Below are positions 42,214 through 51,192 of a stretch of 64,000 nt of DNA, piece by piece. The stretch's first letter is position 1; every line of letters begins with the position of its first letter. Below the pieces are notes generated by a model that saw only the letters and a program-made list of their open reading frames with translations, had not been told where the DNA came from and did not search any database. A program made the translations under genes and the position numbers. Location of the stretch: positions 96,383-160,382 of the forward strand of contig NZ_JAJQXA010000012.1 in NCBI RefSeq assembly GCF_021245985.1, written 5' to 3'. The stretch comes from Flavobacterium soyae (GTDB taxonomy: Bacteria > Bacteroidota > Bacteroidia > Flavobacteriales > Flavobacteriaceae).

Positions 42214-43605
42214 TTAATTTGCTGATGGAAGAACAATTCCCGTTTGGTCTATTAAATAGATTAACGAAGTCATCGTTGCTGCCCCAAGCTCTAATTCTCT
42301 TTTGTTAATGGCATCAAATTTATCGTTTGCTGCGTGGTGATAATCAAAATAACGCTGTGAATCTGGCATTAAACCTGCTTTTACAATTGTTTTTGAAGTT
42401 AAATGCTCAATATCTGAACCTGCATGTCCTTTGATAAAACTATTAATAAAATATGGCTCGAAGAAATCTTTAAATCCTTGAATCTTTTTAAAATTAGCAT
42501 CGTCAGCTTCGATAGAAAAACCTCTTGGAGTAAATCCGCCTGAATCACTTTCTAAAGCAAAAATATGGTTCTCGTTCTTTTGTTTTGAAACTTCCTCATA
42601 TTTAGCACCGCCTTTTCCTCCATTTTCTTCATTCATAAACAAAACAACGCGAATAGTATTTTTTGGTTTATAGTTTAGGTTTTTCAAAATACGGACAACT
42701 TCCATACTTTGTACTACTCCTGCTCCATCGTCATGAGAACCATCGGCTAAATCCCAAGAATCTAAATGCCCGCCAACAACAATAATGTTCTCCGGAGTTA
42801 CAGTTCCTGTTAATTCTCCAATAACATTATAGGATAATGCATCCGGCAATGTTTCACAAGATTGTTTGAAATAGAATTTTAAAGCCGGATTTGCTTTTAA
42901 TAATTTACTCAATAATTCAGCTCCATTTGTGCTGATTGCCGCTGCCGGAATATATTGATTTTTAGGTAAATCATCGTAGCTTTGAGCTCCTGTATGAGGA
43001 AAATCGTCTAAACGAAAATTTAATGAACGCACAATTGCACCCACTGCCCCAAGTTTTGCAGCTTCTTTTGCACCACTTCTTCTTTGATCTCCTGCACCTG
43101 AATAAGATTCAAATGCTGCGATATTTTCAGGATTCATTGGTCTGTTAAAAAATACAATTTTACCTTTTACTTTATCTCCAAGACCTTTCAATTCGTCAAT
43201 GCTTTGTACTTCGATTACCTCAGCAGTAATTCCTGTTTTTGGAGTTGCAACTGAACCTCCAAGTGCGCAGATTGGCACCGCAGTTTTTACTTTTCCATCT
43301 AAAATAAAAGCAGTTTCTTTTTCGCCTCGAACCCAGTGAGGAACCATAACTTCCTGAAGATAAACTTTGTCAAGCCCCAGACCTTCTAATTGTCTTTTTG
43401 TATACTCAACAGCTTCTGCAGCACCTTTTGATCCAGATAAACGGCTTCCGATATCATTTGAAAGATATTCTAACCAAGAATAACATTTAGCTTCGGTTAA
43501 AGCTTTTTTATAAAATAATTTAATGTTTTTTTCATCATTTGACTGAGCAAAAGATGCGGTCAATCCATTTAAAACTAAAGCAGTTAAAAGAATCGTTTTT
43601 TTCAT
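42214..43605 (-). CDS. Exported M28-family metallopeptidase (carboxypeptidase Q-like)
   Basis: A 463-residue protein with a signal peptide (MKKTILLTALVLNGLTASFA). A PA-type insert lies at about 120-230 (LKGLGDKVKGKIVFFNRPMN). The co-catalytic zinc site follows: VVGGHLDSWDLADGSHDDGAG (His and bridging Asp), LFMNEENGGKGG (catalytic Glu and Glu ligand), ALESDSGGF (Asp) and a C-terminal His in YFDYHHAANDKFD. An aminopeptidase or dipeptidase in the periplasm or outside is expected. It is separated from the PUL by a terminator and is probably not part of it. Confidence 0.92.
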   Translation of the reverse strand: MKKTILLTALVLNGLTASFAQSNDEKNIKLFYKKALTEAKCYSWLEYLSNDIGSRLSGSKGAAEAVEYTKRQLEGLGLDKVYLQEVMVPHWVRGEKETAFILDGKVKTAVPICALGGSVATPKTGITAEVIEVQSIDELKGLGDKVKGKIVFFNRPMNPENIAAFESYSGAGDQRRSGAKEAAKLGAVGAIVRSLNFRLDDFPHTGAQSYDDLPKNQYIPAAAISTNGAELLSKLLKANPALKFYFKQSCETLPDALSYNVIGELTGTVTPENIIVVGGHLDSWDLADGSHDDGAGVVQSMEVVRILKNLNYKPKNTIRVVLFMNEENGGKGGAKYEEVSKQKNENHIFALESDSGGFTPRGFSIEADDANFKKIQGFKDFFEPYFINSFIKGHAGSDIEHLTSKTIVKAGLMPDSQRYFDYHHAANDKFDAINKRELELGAATMTSLIYLIDQTGIVLPSAN

Positions 43606-43707
43606 AATTTTAATAACATTTTGGGGTTATGTTGCTTTTTTGGCTTCTCTTACAAAGAAACAAAATTCTATAGAACTGTCAGGTATTTTTCGCAGCCTTT
43701 TCTCAAA

Positions 43708-43752
43708 AAAAACTCTAATTATAAACCTTTTTTGTTCATAATTAGAGTTTTT
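43708..43752 (-). terminator. Terminator at the end of the PUL
   Basis: A perfect 15-bp stem (AAAAACTCTAATTAT and its complement) with a 15-bp loop and a T run on the minus strand, 22 bp after the GH43-like gene stop. Confidence 0.9.
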
Positions 43753-43773
43753 CTTGTTTTCTTTAAAATAATG

Positions 43774-45684
43774 TTACTTTACTTCGATAATCTTATTTTT
43801 TATGCCAATACCGTTTTCATTAAAGGCTTCTATAGTAAAATAATACTTTGTTCCTTTGTCTAAACCTCTAAAATCGTACGTGTTATCTCCATAAACCATA
43901 ATACTGTTGTATAATTTATCCGGAGCAATTCCATAATAAATATTATATCCAACGGCATCATTTTGTTTTTTCCATGAAATCATAGCGTTTCTTGAATCCA
44001 GTTTATTTCTGTCCACTTTAAACGACGTAACCGCTTTTGGTTTCTCTGATAATCCATTTCCAAAAACTCTGAAATCTGAAATAGCAAACAATCCAGATGC
44101 ATTGTGAATGTTAACCATTTTTATGTAACGTGCTTTAAACGATTTTGTTAATTCAACATAATCATGTGGTGCATCTTTATCATTTTTAGATTTGTCAACC
44201 ACCAAAGTCCAGTTTTGTGCATCATCAGACATAAAAATTTTATACTGATAATAAATATCCATCGCCTTGTTATACTGCGTTGCTTTATGGTCTGCATAAT
44301 TGATCTGCAAGGCCTTAATTTCCATTTGACGGCCTAAATCCATTTGAAGCCATTCGTCCGGATTTCCTGTTTTAGCAGACCAATAGGTTTGGATATTTTC
44401 ATCGGTTAAATTTTCAGGGCCATAACAAAATTTCTCGTAAACTTTTTTTCCGCCGTTATCCATTCTGTGTGTTTCAACTTCTAAACATTCCTCAGAAGAA
44501 GAAACAGTTACAGGCTTTTTATACGAAAGTAACATCCATCCAGATGAAGCTCCTTTTGTCTGATCACGATTACCCGTTGGAAGAACAATTGGAAAATCTC
44601 CATAAGAAGTTATCGAATACATAACATCATCTTTATCAAAACCTGCCGGAAACATATCGATACGACGCTCAAAACGGTCTTTTATAGAAATCTTACATGT
44701 TCCTGTGTTCCAATAATTTCCGTAGTTATCTGCAAAAGTATTTCCGTGTCCAGCTCCAATCACAAATCCGCCTGGTTTATATGACATTGGATTGTGTTTT
44801 TGATAGGTAAATGGCCCTAACGGATTATCTCCAACATGAACTCCGTTTGCATAACCTTTAAATTCAGTTGCAGGTGCGCCATATTGCATATAATATTTTC
44901 CGTTGTGTTTGGTCATCCACGCTCCTTCAATGAAATTTCCCCAAGGTGCTGGTTCCATATCATTGTTTGGGCCAAAACGTTCCCAGCCGTGCGCTGCAGG
45001 GTCTAAAACAGCAACTTCTTTGATCTGCCCATACGGACGCTGAATATCTTCTACTTCTGTTGCTTTGTATAATTGTGCATAATCGGCCTGATTTCCTTTT
45101 GGAAGCCATGTATTATAATCAACCTCTGTTCCTACAAGCGGCAGCTTTCCGCTTGAACCGTAATACATATATACTTTCTTGTCATCATCCTGAAAAATCG
45201 CAGGATCCCAAGTTGGCAGCATGGCTTTGTCTACGTGACGTGTCCATCTTCCTGATTTTGGATCGGCAGTTTTCCAAATTGGATGATCTCTATTCCATGT
45301 TGAACCCACATAAAATAAAGTATCGTTTACAACCCACGCCGCAGGGGCGCATTGATCGTCGTCACCAGGTTTTCTTTGAAAACTTCCATAAACAAAATTC
45401 CAGTCTGACATATCTTTACTCCAGAAGAAACCTGCCTGATTCGTAGCAAATAAATAGTATTCGCCTTTATAGGTAATAATTACCGGATCGGCACTGGAAC
45501 GGCGCGATTCAGGAATTCCATTATGATTGTGAGTAGTAAAATTGTATCCAATATTAATTGGATTACAATAAGTTGTTGCAGGTTTATTTGGGTCAAACCA
45601 ATCTGTTTTCCCGGGAATATTAGCTTTTTGCGGCCAAATACTTGTTGTACAGGCAGCCAAAAGCAATAGGAATATCTTTTTCAT
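43774..45684 (-). CDS. GH43-like glycosidase with F5/8C and fibronectin III domains
   Basis: A 636-residue exported protein from the ATG at 45684; the frame extends to a TTG at 45714 but MKKIFLLLLAACTTSIWPQ is the natural signal peptide. Residues about 55-370 form a five-bladed propeller of the GH43 type. The probable catalytic base is in RRSSADPVIITYKGEYYLFA, a second acidic residue in MLPTWDPAIFQDDDKKVYM, and the acid in GNFIEGAWMTKHNGKYYM. A discoidin-like F5/8C domain follows (about 410-545, YWSAKTGNPDEWLQMDLGRQ), then one FN3 domain (about 550-636). GH43 enzymes act on arabinosyl, xylosyl or galactosyl linkages; the linkage cut here is not predictable. Last gene of the PUL. Confidence 0.85.
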   Translation of the reverse strand: MKKIFLLLLAACTTSIWPQKANIPGKTDWFDPNKPATTYCNPINIGYNFTTHNHNGIPESRRSSADPVIITYKGEYYLFATNQAGFFWSKDMSDWNFVYGSFQRKPGDDDQCAPAAWVVNDTLFYVGSTWNRDHPIWKTADPKSGRWTRHVDKAMLPTWDPAIFQDDDKKVYMYYGSSGKLPLVGTEVDYNTWLPKGNQADYAQLYKATEVEDIQRPYGQIKEVAVLDPAAHGWERFGPNNDMEPAPWGNFIEGAWMTKHNGKYYMQYGAPATEFKGYANGVHVGDNPLGPFTYQKHNPMSYKPGGFVIGAGHGNTFADNYGNYWNTGTCKISIKDRFERRIDMFPAGFDKDDVMYSITSYGDFPIVLPTGNRDQTKGASSGWMLLSYKKPVTVSSSEECLEVETHRMDNGGKKVYEKFCYGPENLTDENIQTYWSAKTGNPDEWLQMDLGRQMEIKALQINYADHKATQYNKAMDIYYQYKIFMSDDAQNWTLVVDKSKNDKDAPHDYVELTKSFKARYIKMVNIHNASGLFAISDFRVFGNGLSEKPKAVTSFKVDRNKLDSRNAMISWKKQNDAVGYNIYYGIAPDKLYNSIMVYGDNTYDFRGLDKGTKYYFTIEAFNENGIGIKNKIIEVK

Positions 45685-45740
45685 TTGTATTCTTTTTAAG
45701 TTTATAGAATTCAATCTCTTAGTAAAATGATGATGAAAAT

Positions 45741-46526
45741 CTATTTTTTTTCTTTTAATCTTTCGCTTAAAAGTTCAGGTTCGTTTGTGGTAATGTAATT
45801 GAATTTATTTTCTATAATCCAATCCATATCAGCCGCTTCGTTAACTGTCCAGGCATTTAGAATTATATTATTGTCTTTTGCTTCTTTAATCCATTCAGGA
45901 TGTTTTTTAAAGACTGAATAATGATAATCAACACCGTTAATATTATCTATTTTTACTTCTTTCGGAGATTTATTTCCTTCTAAATACTGCAAAACCGTTT
46001 TCTGGTCAACTTGTCTAATTTGTTTTAGAATTTCATAGTCAAAACTTATGTAACAGGTATTTTTATCTGCTTTTAGTTTTTTGATGGTTTCAACTGCTTT
46101 TATGGCAGTTTGTTTTCCTCTTTCTTTATTAATTTCCGAAGGTTTTATTTCGCAGACTAAAAGAGTGTGTTTGTTGTTCTTTTTTCCTTCTGAAATATAT
46201 TCGTGTAATGTTGGAAGTTTTTCTCCATTAGAAAGTTTAAACTTTATTAAGTCAGCATAATTGGTTTGTTCGATAAGCAATTTGTTATAATGCGCATCGT
46301 GGTTGATTACGAGCGAATCATCTGCGGTTCTCCAAACGTCAAATTCTGAACCGGGCAATTTTAAGTCAATGGCATGTCTTAAAGATGCGATAGAATTTTC
46401 GGGAAGATTATTTTTTTTCCATGCACCACGGTGTGCCACTATTGCATTCTCTTTTACGCAGCACGATTGAAAAACAATTGTTACTGCTAAAAAAAGTGGT
46501 ATTTTGAGTGCTTTAATAGTTTTCAT
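45741..46526 (-). CDS. Lipoprotein glycerophosphodiester phosphodiesterase (GDPD)
   Basis: A 261-residue TIM barrel. MKTIKALKIPLFLAVTIVFQSC is a lipoprotein signal. Catalytic motifs are complete: AHRGAWKKNNLPENS (His-Arg and Glu), GSEFDVWRTADDSLVINHD (metal-binding Glu/Asp and catalytic His), LVCEIKPSE (Glu) and ILNAWTVNE. The family hydrolyses glycerophosphodiesters to glycerol 3-phosphate and an alcohol. Because it is exported and sits between bglX and the GH43-like gene, it may remove phosphoglycerol groups from the glycan handled by the PUL (inference); housekeeping phospholipid scavenging is the alternative. Confidence 0.93.
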   Translation of the reverse strand: MKTIKALKIPLFLAVTIVFQSCCVKENAIVAHRGAWKKNNLPENSIASLRHAIDLKLPGSEFDVWRTADDSLVINHDAHYNKLLIEQTNYADLIKFKLSNGEKLPTLHEYISEGKKNNKHTLLVCEIKPSEINKERGKQTAIKAVETIKKLKADKNTCYISFDYEILKQIRQVDQKTVLQYLEGNKSPKEVKIDNINGVDYHYSVFKKHPEWIKEAKDNNIILNAWTVNEAADMDWIIENKFNYITTNEPELLSERLKEKK

Positions 46527-46571
46527 TATTTTAAAAATTATGATTTATAAAAAATGTTCTTTTATAAAAAA

Positions 46572-46596
46572 GCCCTCCGTCAACCAAACGAAGGGC
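46572..46596 (-). terminator. Terminator after bglX
   Basis: Stem GCCCTCCGT/ACGAAGGGC (one G-U pair), 7-bp loop, T run on the minus strand. It separates the beta-glucosidase gene from the GDPD/GH43 pair, which may be expressed less or from their own promoter. Confidence 0.8.
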
Positions 46597-46617
46597 CCTT
46601 ACTAATCAATAAACCAA

Positions 46618-48918
46618 CTATTTAGTTAACTCAAAACTAACTTTCTTGTCGGCAGTTGAATTTCCTCCAACGAAAATATCAAACTGTCCAGGTTCTGCTG
46701 CGAATTGCAAATCAGAATTATAAAATTTTAAATCCTCAACAGTAATATCAAAACTTACTGTTTGTTTTTCACCTTTTTTAAGTGCTATTTTTTGGAAACC
46801 TTTCAATTCTCTAACTGGTCTTGTTACGGAACCAACTAAATCTCTAATGTATAATTGAACTGTTTCTTTTCCGTCAAAATTTCCTGTATTTGCTACGTCA
46901 ACCGTTACTTTTAGTTTTCCGCTGAAGTTCATTTTATCAGAAGAAATTTTAAGGTTTGAGTAATCAAAAGTCGTGTAGCTTAAACCAAAACCAAATGGGA
47001 ATAATGGCTCGTTTCTTTCGTCAATATAGTTTGATCTGAATTTTTCGAATTTTCCTTCTGTATTAGAAAGCGGTCTTCCAGTATTTTTGTGCGCGTAGTA
47101 AATTGGTAACTGCCCTACACTTCTTGGAAAAGTTGTTGTTAATTTTCCAGAAGGGTTTACATCTCCAAATAAAACGTCAGCAATTGCGTAACCTGCTTCT
47201 GTACCCGCAAACCAAGCATTTAAAATGGCTGGAACTGTTTTTTCTTCGTCAGTAATCACTAACGGACGTCCGTCAAATAATACTACAACTACTGGTTTTC
47301 CAGTTTTTAATAATGCGTTTAATAAGTCTTTTTGTGCTTGTGGAATTTCTAAATTCGTACGGCTGCTTGATTCCCCGCTCATTTCAGCAGATTCTCCAAG
47401 TGCAGCAATAATTACATCTGATTGCTGTGCAACTTTTAAAGCTTCTGCTAATAATTCTTCTTTTGAACGACCGTCACGGTGTAATGTTTTTCCAAACATT
47501 GTAGCTTTAGTTTCAAATTCTTCGTCGTAATCTAAATTACTTCCTTTAGCATATAAAACTTTTGTTGATGGTCCTGCAACTTCCTTAATTCCTGCCAATA
47601 ATGAAACAGCATTTTCCATTCTTGTAGCTACACTCCATGTTCCCGGCATGTTTTCTTTAGCATCTGCCAAAGGCCCGATTAAACCAATTGTTCCTGATTT
47701 TTTAAGAGGTAATAATTGATTTTGGTTTTTTAATAAAACCAATGATTGTGCAGCGATTTGACGTGCTTCTTTTCTGCTGTCTGCTGTGAATATTTCAGTT
47801 TTAGCTCTTTTTTCGTCGCAATATTTATATGGATCCTGGAATAATCCTAAATCATATTTTGCTTCTAAAATAAGTCTAACGGCATTATCTATTGTCTCGA
47901 TAGAAACTCTTTTTTCGTCTAATGATTTTTTCAATGTTCCTAAGAAACCTTCTCCAACCATATCCATTTCTACACCAGCATTTAATGCTAAGGCAGAAAC
48001 GTCTTGAAGGTTCCCCATTCCATGTTCGATCATTTCAGGAATTCCTGTAAAATCTGTCACTACGAAACCTTTAAAACCCCATTGTTTTCTTAAAACATCT
48101 GTCATTAACCATTTGTTTCCAGTTGCAGGAATTCCGTCAATTTCATTGAAAGAAGCCATAACTGAACCTACTCCAGCGTCAACAGCTGCTTTGTAAGGCG
48201 GGAAATAATCATTAAACATTCTGATATGGCTCATATCAACTGTATTGTAATCACGACCACCTTCTGGCGCTCCGTACAATGCAAAGTGTTTTACACACGC
48301 TAAAATGGAGTTGTTTTTTGAAAGATCGTGCTGTTGGTATCCGTTTACCATCGCTTTTGCAATCTGGCTTCCTAAATACGGATCTTCTCCTGAACCCTCA
48401 GAAACTCTTCCCCAGCGCGGATCACGGGAAATATCTACCATTGGTGAAAATGTCCAGTTGATTCCGTCTGCGCTTGCCTCTTTTGCAGCAATCTGTGCGC
48501 TTCTTTCAATTAAAGCCATATCCCAAGTACAAGATAATCCTAACGGAATTGGGAATGTTGTTTCGTAACCGTGAATAACATCCATACCAAAAAGCAATGG
48601 AATTTTTAAACGGCTTTGTTCTACAGCTATTTTTTGTACTTCTTTAATTTTTTGCACTGATTTTATATTGAACAAACCGCCCACTTTTCCTTCTGCGATA
48701 TTTTTTGCAACATTTGAGCTGTTTGCCTGCCCTGTTGTAATATCACCAGATGTTGGTAAATTTAACTGTCCTAATTTTTCCTCTAATGTCATTTTTGACA
48801 TTAACTCTGCTACAAACTCTGACTTAGGTTTAATTTTCACTGTACTTTTTGTGCTCTTTTTTTGAGCGTAACCCAAAACAGCACATCCTAAAAAAAGTAA
48901 GACTAATTTGTTTTTCAT
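46618..48918 (-). CDS. bglX: GH3 beta-glucosidase (BglX-like)
   Basis: A 766-residue exported enzyme (signal MKNKLVLLFLGCAVLGYAQ). Domains: GH3 TIM barrel at about 35-360 with MDVIHGYETTFPIPLG, KHFALYGAPEGGRDYN and the nucleophile Asp in KGFVVTDFTGIPEM; GH3 alpha/beta sandwich at about 390-620 with LLPLKKSGTIGLIGPLAD and AALGESAEMSGESSSRTNL (acid/base region); C-terminal FN3-like domain at about 660-760. It should release glucose from beta-gluco-oligosaccharides in the periplasm. With a GH144 enzyme upstream, sophoro-oligosaccharides are the likely substrate; GH3 enzymes with that specificity are known from Bacteroides. Confidence 0.93.
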   Translation of the reverse strand: MKNKLVLLFLGCAVLGYAQKKSTKSTVKIKPKSEFVAELMSKMTLEEKLGQLNLPTSGDITTGQANSSNVAKNIAEGKVGGLFNIKSVQKIKEVQKIAVEQSRLKIPLLFGMDVIHGYETTFPIPLGLSCTWDMALIERSAQIAAKEASADGINWTFSPMVDISRDPRWGRVSEGSGEDPYLGSQIAKAMVNGYQQHDLSKNNSILACVKHFALYGAPEGGRDYNTVDMSHIRMFNDYFPPYKAAVDAGVGSVMASFNEIDGIPATGNKWLMTDVLRKQWGFKGFVVTDFTGIPEMIEHGMGNLQDVSALALNAGVEMDMVGEGFLGTLKKSLDEKRVSIETIDNAVRLILEAKYDLGLFQDPYKYCDEKRAKTEIFTADSRKEARQIAAQSLVLLKNQNQLLPLKKSGTIGLIGPLADAKENMPGTWSVATRMENAVSLLAGIKEVAGPSTKVLYAKGSNLDYDEEFETKATMFGKTLHRDGRSKEELLAEALKVAQQSDVIIAALGESAEMSGESSSRTNLEIPQAQKDLLNALLKTGKPVVVVLFDGRPLVITDEEKTVPAILNAWFAGTEAGYAIADVLFGDVNPSGKLTTTFPRSVGQLPIYYAHKNTGRPLSNTEGKFEKFRSNYIDERNEPLFPFGFGLSYTTFDYSNLKISSDKMNFSGKLKVTVDVANTGNFDGKETVQLYIRDLVGSVTRPVRELKGFQKIALKKGEKQTVSFDITVEDLKFYNSDLQFAAEPGQFDIFVGGNSTADKKVSFELTK

Positions 48919-49010
48919 GTGTATTTAATATTTGTTTTTTAATGGAAATGGAATCGCTTTTCTTCATTCTATTTGTAATTTGGAATCATAGCGATTTCAT
49001 TCTATAATAT

Positions 49011-49724
49011 TTATTTGTTCATATTCAATTTTTTCTGTTTCAACATCCAGTCATAAATTTCGGGATTGTCATAAACTCTTGTCCAGCTGTCATGCCCTGC
49101 ATCATCAAAAATAGTTAACTGAACATCTTTTGCATTACACTTTTTTAGCTCTTTATAAACGCTTATGGCATAATCTACTTTTACCACATCATCTAATAAT
49201 CCGTGGAAAATTCTGGTTGGAATATTGGCTATTTCACAAGTTTTCTCTAACTGAATTAAATCTACAAAGCCAGCGACAGGTACGTTTGCGGCAAATAGAT
49301 CCGGATGTGCAAAAGCCAAATTCCATGATGCCCAGCCTCCTGAGCTTAAACCAGTAACATATATTCTTTCTGAATCAATTTTGTTCTCTTTCTGAATTTT
49401 TAAAATCAGTTCGTAAATTGATTCTGTATCCCAATTCTCCTGTTCTTTGCATTGCGGCGCCAAAACATAAGCGTCTAATGTATTTGTTTTTAAATATTTT
49501 AAAGGGCCGTGAACTTTTATTTTTTCAATATCTGTCCCTTTTTCTCCATCTCCTGAAATAAAAACTATTAGCGGCTTTTTATCTTTCGTATTTGCTGGTT
49601 TGTGTAGTACATAACCTAATTCATAATTGGTTACTACAACTGTTTTTAACTTTCCTGTTGTTTCACTTTGAGCAAAACCCAATACGGAAATAAAAAGCAA
49701 TACTAAACCCAGTTTATATTTCAT
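49011..49724 (-). CDS. Exported alpha/beta-hydrolase (CE1/phospholipase-like esterase)
   Basis: A 237-residue enzyme with a signal peptide (MKYKLGLVLLFISVLGFAQ). The catalytic triad is visible: Ser in YVTGLSSGGWASWN, Asp in IFHGLLDDVVKVD and His in FDDAGHDSWTRVY. The oxyanion region is LIVFISGDGEKG. The fold resembles poly(3-hydroxybutyrate) depolymerase/feruloyl esterase-type carbohydrate esterases. Thirteen bp after the GH144 gene, it probably removes acyl groups from the PUL substrate (inference). It could instead be a general esterase or peptidase. Confidence 0.85.
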   Translation of the reverse strand: MKYKLGLVLLFISVLGFAQSETTGKLKTVVVTNYELGYVLHKPANTKDKKPLIVFISGDGEKGTDIEKIKVHGPLKYLKTNTLDAYVLAPQCKEQENWDTESIYELILKIQKENKIDSERIYVTGLSSGGWASWNLAFAHPDLFAANVPVAGFVDLIQLEKTCEIANIPTRIFHGLLDDVVKVDYAISVYKELKKCNAKDVQLTIFDDAGHDSWTRVYDNPEIYDWMLKQKKLNMNK

Positions 49725-49737
49725 AATAGATTATATC

Positions 49738-51123
49738 TTAAAAACCGTATTTTCCTGATGTAAAGCCAAGCTTTTTTAAACCTTGTTTAGTATCAGATGC
49801 ATTCATAAATAACTTCCATAATAAACCAGTTCTGTAGTTTTCTATCATTGGCGCTATTGTTCCCTGATCGATCGCTAAATATCGAGGTGTTACCCAATTG
49901 TATTGCGGCGAAAAAGCATCATAAGGCCCTGCTATTCCAACATATTTTGCTTTGTTTTCATCATATAAATAATGCAGAAACTTCATAGATTCTACCGGCG
50001 TATAAGGAAACGATGATAATGCAGCAGTTGGCGAAATTACACCATTGTCATTATTAGGCTGGTGTGCTGTATAACCCGTTGTACCATCAGGGTTTCTGGT
50101 ATAGCTTGCTGTTAATCCCCAGCATTTATCTGAATAATCTTTAAAGCCTTTTGGGTTGGCGATACTGTACTGAACCATAATTTTAGCATGGTTTTGAGTC
50201 AATTGCCAGTAATCTGCATATTTATCTTTTAAGTTATTTGGATCTAAACCTAAATAAGAATAATGCGACCAGAACATTGGTCCAACATTTCCAGAAGCCC
50301 CATTGTAGTTTAAAACTACCGGAATACCGTATTGAGATCTGCCATCTGCTATAGCCCCATTTCTTGCCCAAGCTTTATGATAAGCTTCTGCAGAAATTGG
50401 ATGTGTTGGCGAAGAAGCTGCCATTACATACGTAATTAAACATTCGTTATATCCTTCTAGTTTAAAGTTCATTTCCCAACCATAATTTGGAGACCAATGC
50501 CAGTATAGTGCATCTTGTCCTTGTGTGTACCAATCCCATTCTACGCCTTTCCAAAGTTCATCAGCTTTTGTGGCTAATTCTTTTTCAGCTGTGCTTCCGT
50601 TTTTAAAATATTCTCTGATAGTAATTAATGCCTGGCAGACAAAAGAAGTTTCTACTAAATCTCCTCCATTATCTTTTGTACCAAACGGAATTACTTTTCC
50701 TGATTTATTATCCATCCAGTGCGGCCATGCTCCGTGAAAACGTTCTGCTTTTTCCAGAAAAGTTAATGCTGTTGTAAGTCTAGAAACAGCTTCTGCCCTA
50801 GGTAAAAAACCTCTTTCTACACCTACAATTATGCTCATTAAACCAAAAGCTGAGCCTCCTGTTGTTATAATATTTGCTTCAAAATTAGGATCATCAGTAA
50901 GATATCTTTCTCTTGCAAGTTTTGAATTAGAATCTGCATATTCCCAAAAATATTTTATTGCATCTTTCTGCACCTGATCCATAGCTTCAGCATCTGTTAA
51001 AGGCTTTGTTGGTGTGGTTGGAGTTGTTGGTAATGGGGTTCCGCCAGAGGTTCCGTCTGGTCCAGACGATGAACATGAGTTAAAAAAACTAAAAAGAGAG
51101 ACTATGTATATTGAAATTTTCAT
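49738..51123 (-). CDS. GH144-type (PF10091) lipoprotein, probable endo-beta-1,2-glucanase
   Basis: A 461-residue lipoprotein: signal MKISIYIVSLFSFFNSC, then a Ser/Gly/Thr/Pro-rich linker to about residue 42. The rest is an (alpha/alpha)6 barrel with AIKYFWEYADSNSKLARERY, GGSAFGLMSIIVGVERGFLP, GAWPHWMDNKSGKVIPFG, NGGDLVETSFVCQALITIRE, WNWHW-like ALYWHWSPNYGWEMNFKLEG and MFWSHYSYLGLDPNNL. PF10091 is often labelled 'glucoamylase', but family GH144 was founded on Bacteroidota endo-beta-1,2-glucanases of this layout, from memory. It probably cuts beta-1,2-glucan at the cell surface. A perfect hairpin separates it from the LamG gene. Confidence 0.87.
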   Translation of the reverse strand: MKISIYIVSLFSFFNSCSSSGPDGTSGGTPLPTTPTTPTKPLTDAEAMDQVQKDAIKYFWEYADSNSKLARERYLTDDPNFEANIITTGGSAFGLMSIIVGVERGFLPRAEAVSRLTTALTFLEKAERFHGAWPHWMDNKSGKVIPFGTKDNGGDLVETSFVCQALITIREYFKNGSTAEKELATKADELWKGVEWDWYTQGQDALYWHWSPNYGWEMNFKLEGYNECLITYVMAASSPTHPISAEAYHKAWARNGAIADGRSQYGIPVVLNYNGASGNVGPMFWSHYSYLGLDPNNLKDKYADYWQLTQNHAKIMVQYSIANPKGFKDYSDKCWGLTASYTRNPDGTTGYTAHQPNNDNGVISPTAALSSFPYTPVESMKFLHYLYDENKAKYVGIAGPYDAFSPQYNWVTPRYLAIDQGTIAPMIENYRTGLLWKLFMNASDTKQGLKKLGFTSGKYGF

Positions 51124-51155
51124 GTCGATAAATAATGTATTAACTAATTAAAATA

Positions 51156-51180
51156 CACCTGGAGGATAAACCTCCAGGTG
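51156..51180 (-). promoter_or_regulatory. Strong hairpin between the LamG and GH144 genes
   Basis: Perfect 10-bp GC-rich stem (CACCTGGAGG/CCTCCAGGTG, 5-bp loop), 12 bp after the LamG stop and 33 bp before the GH144 ATG. On the minus strand it is followed by TATTTTAATTAG, a poor T run. It may be a leaky terminator or an mRNA 3'-end stabiliser that favours susCD-LamG expression over the enzymes. Confidence 0.7.
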
Positions 51181-51192
51181 TGTAAAAAATGC

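Noticed and set aside
43621-43863. 80-aa plus-strand open frame
   Set aside because: It crosses the GH43 terminator and the 3' end of the GH43 gene, with no coding character.
49738-51123. Glucoamylase acting on starch
   Set aside because: The 'glycoamylase' label of PF10091 is historical; the neighbouring GH3 and the domain layout fit GH144 better, and no amylase, pullulanase or other starch-active enzyme is present in the locus.
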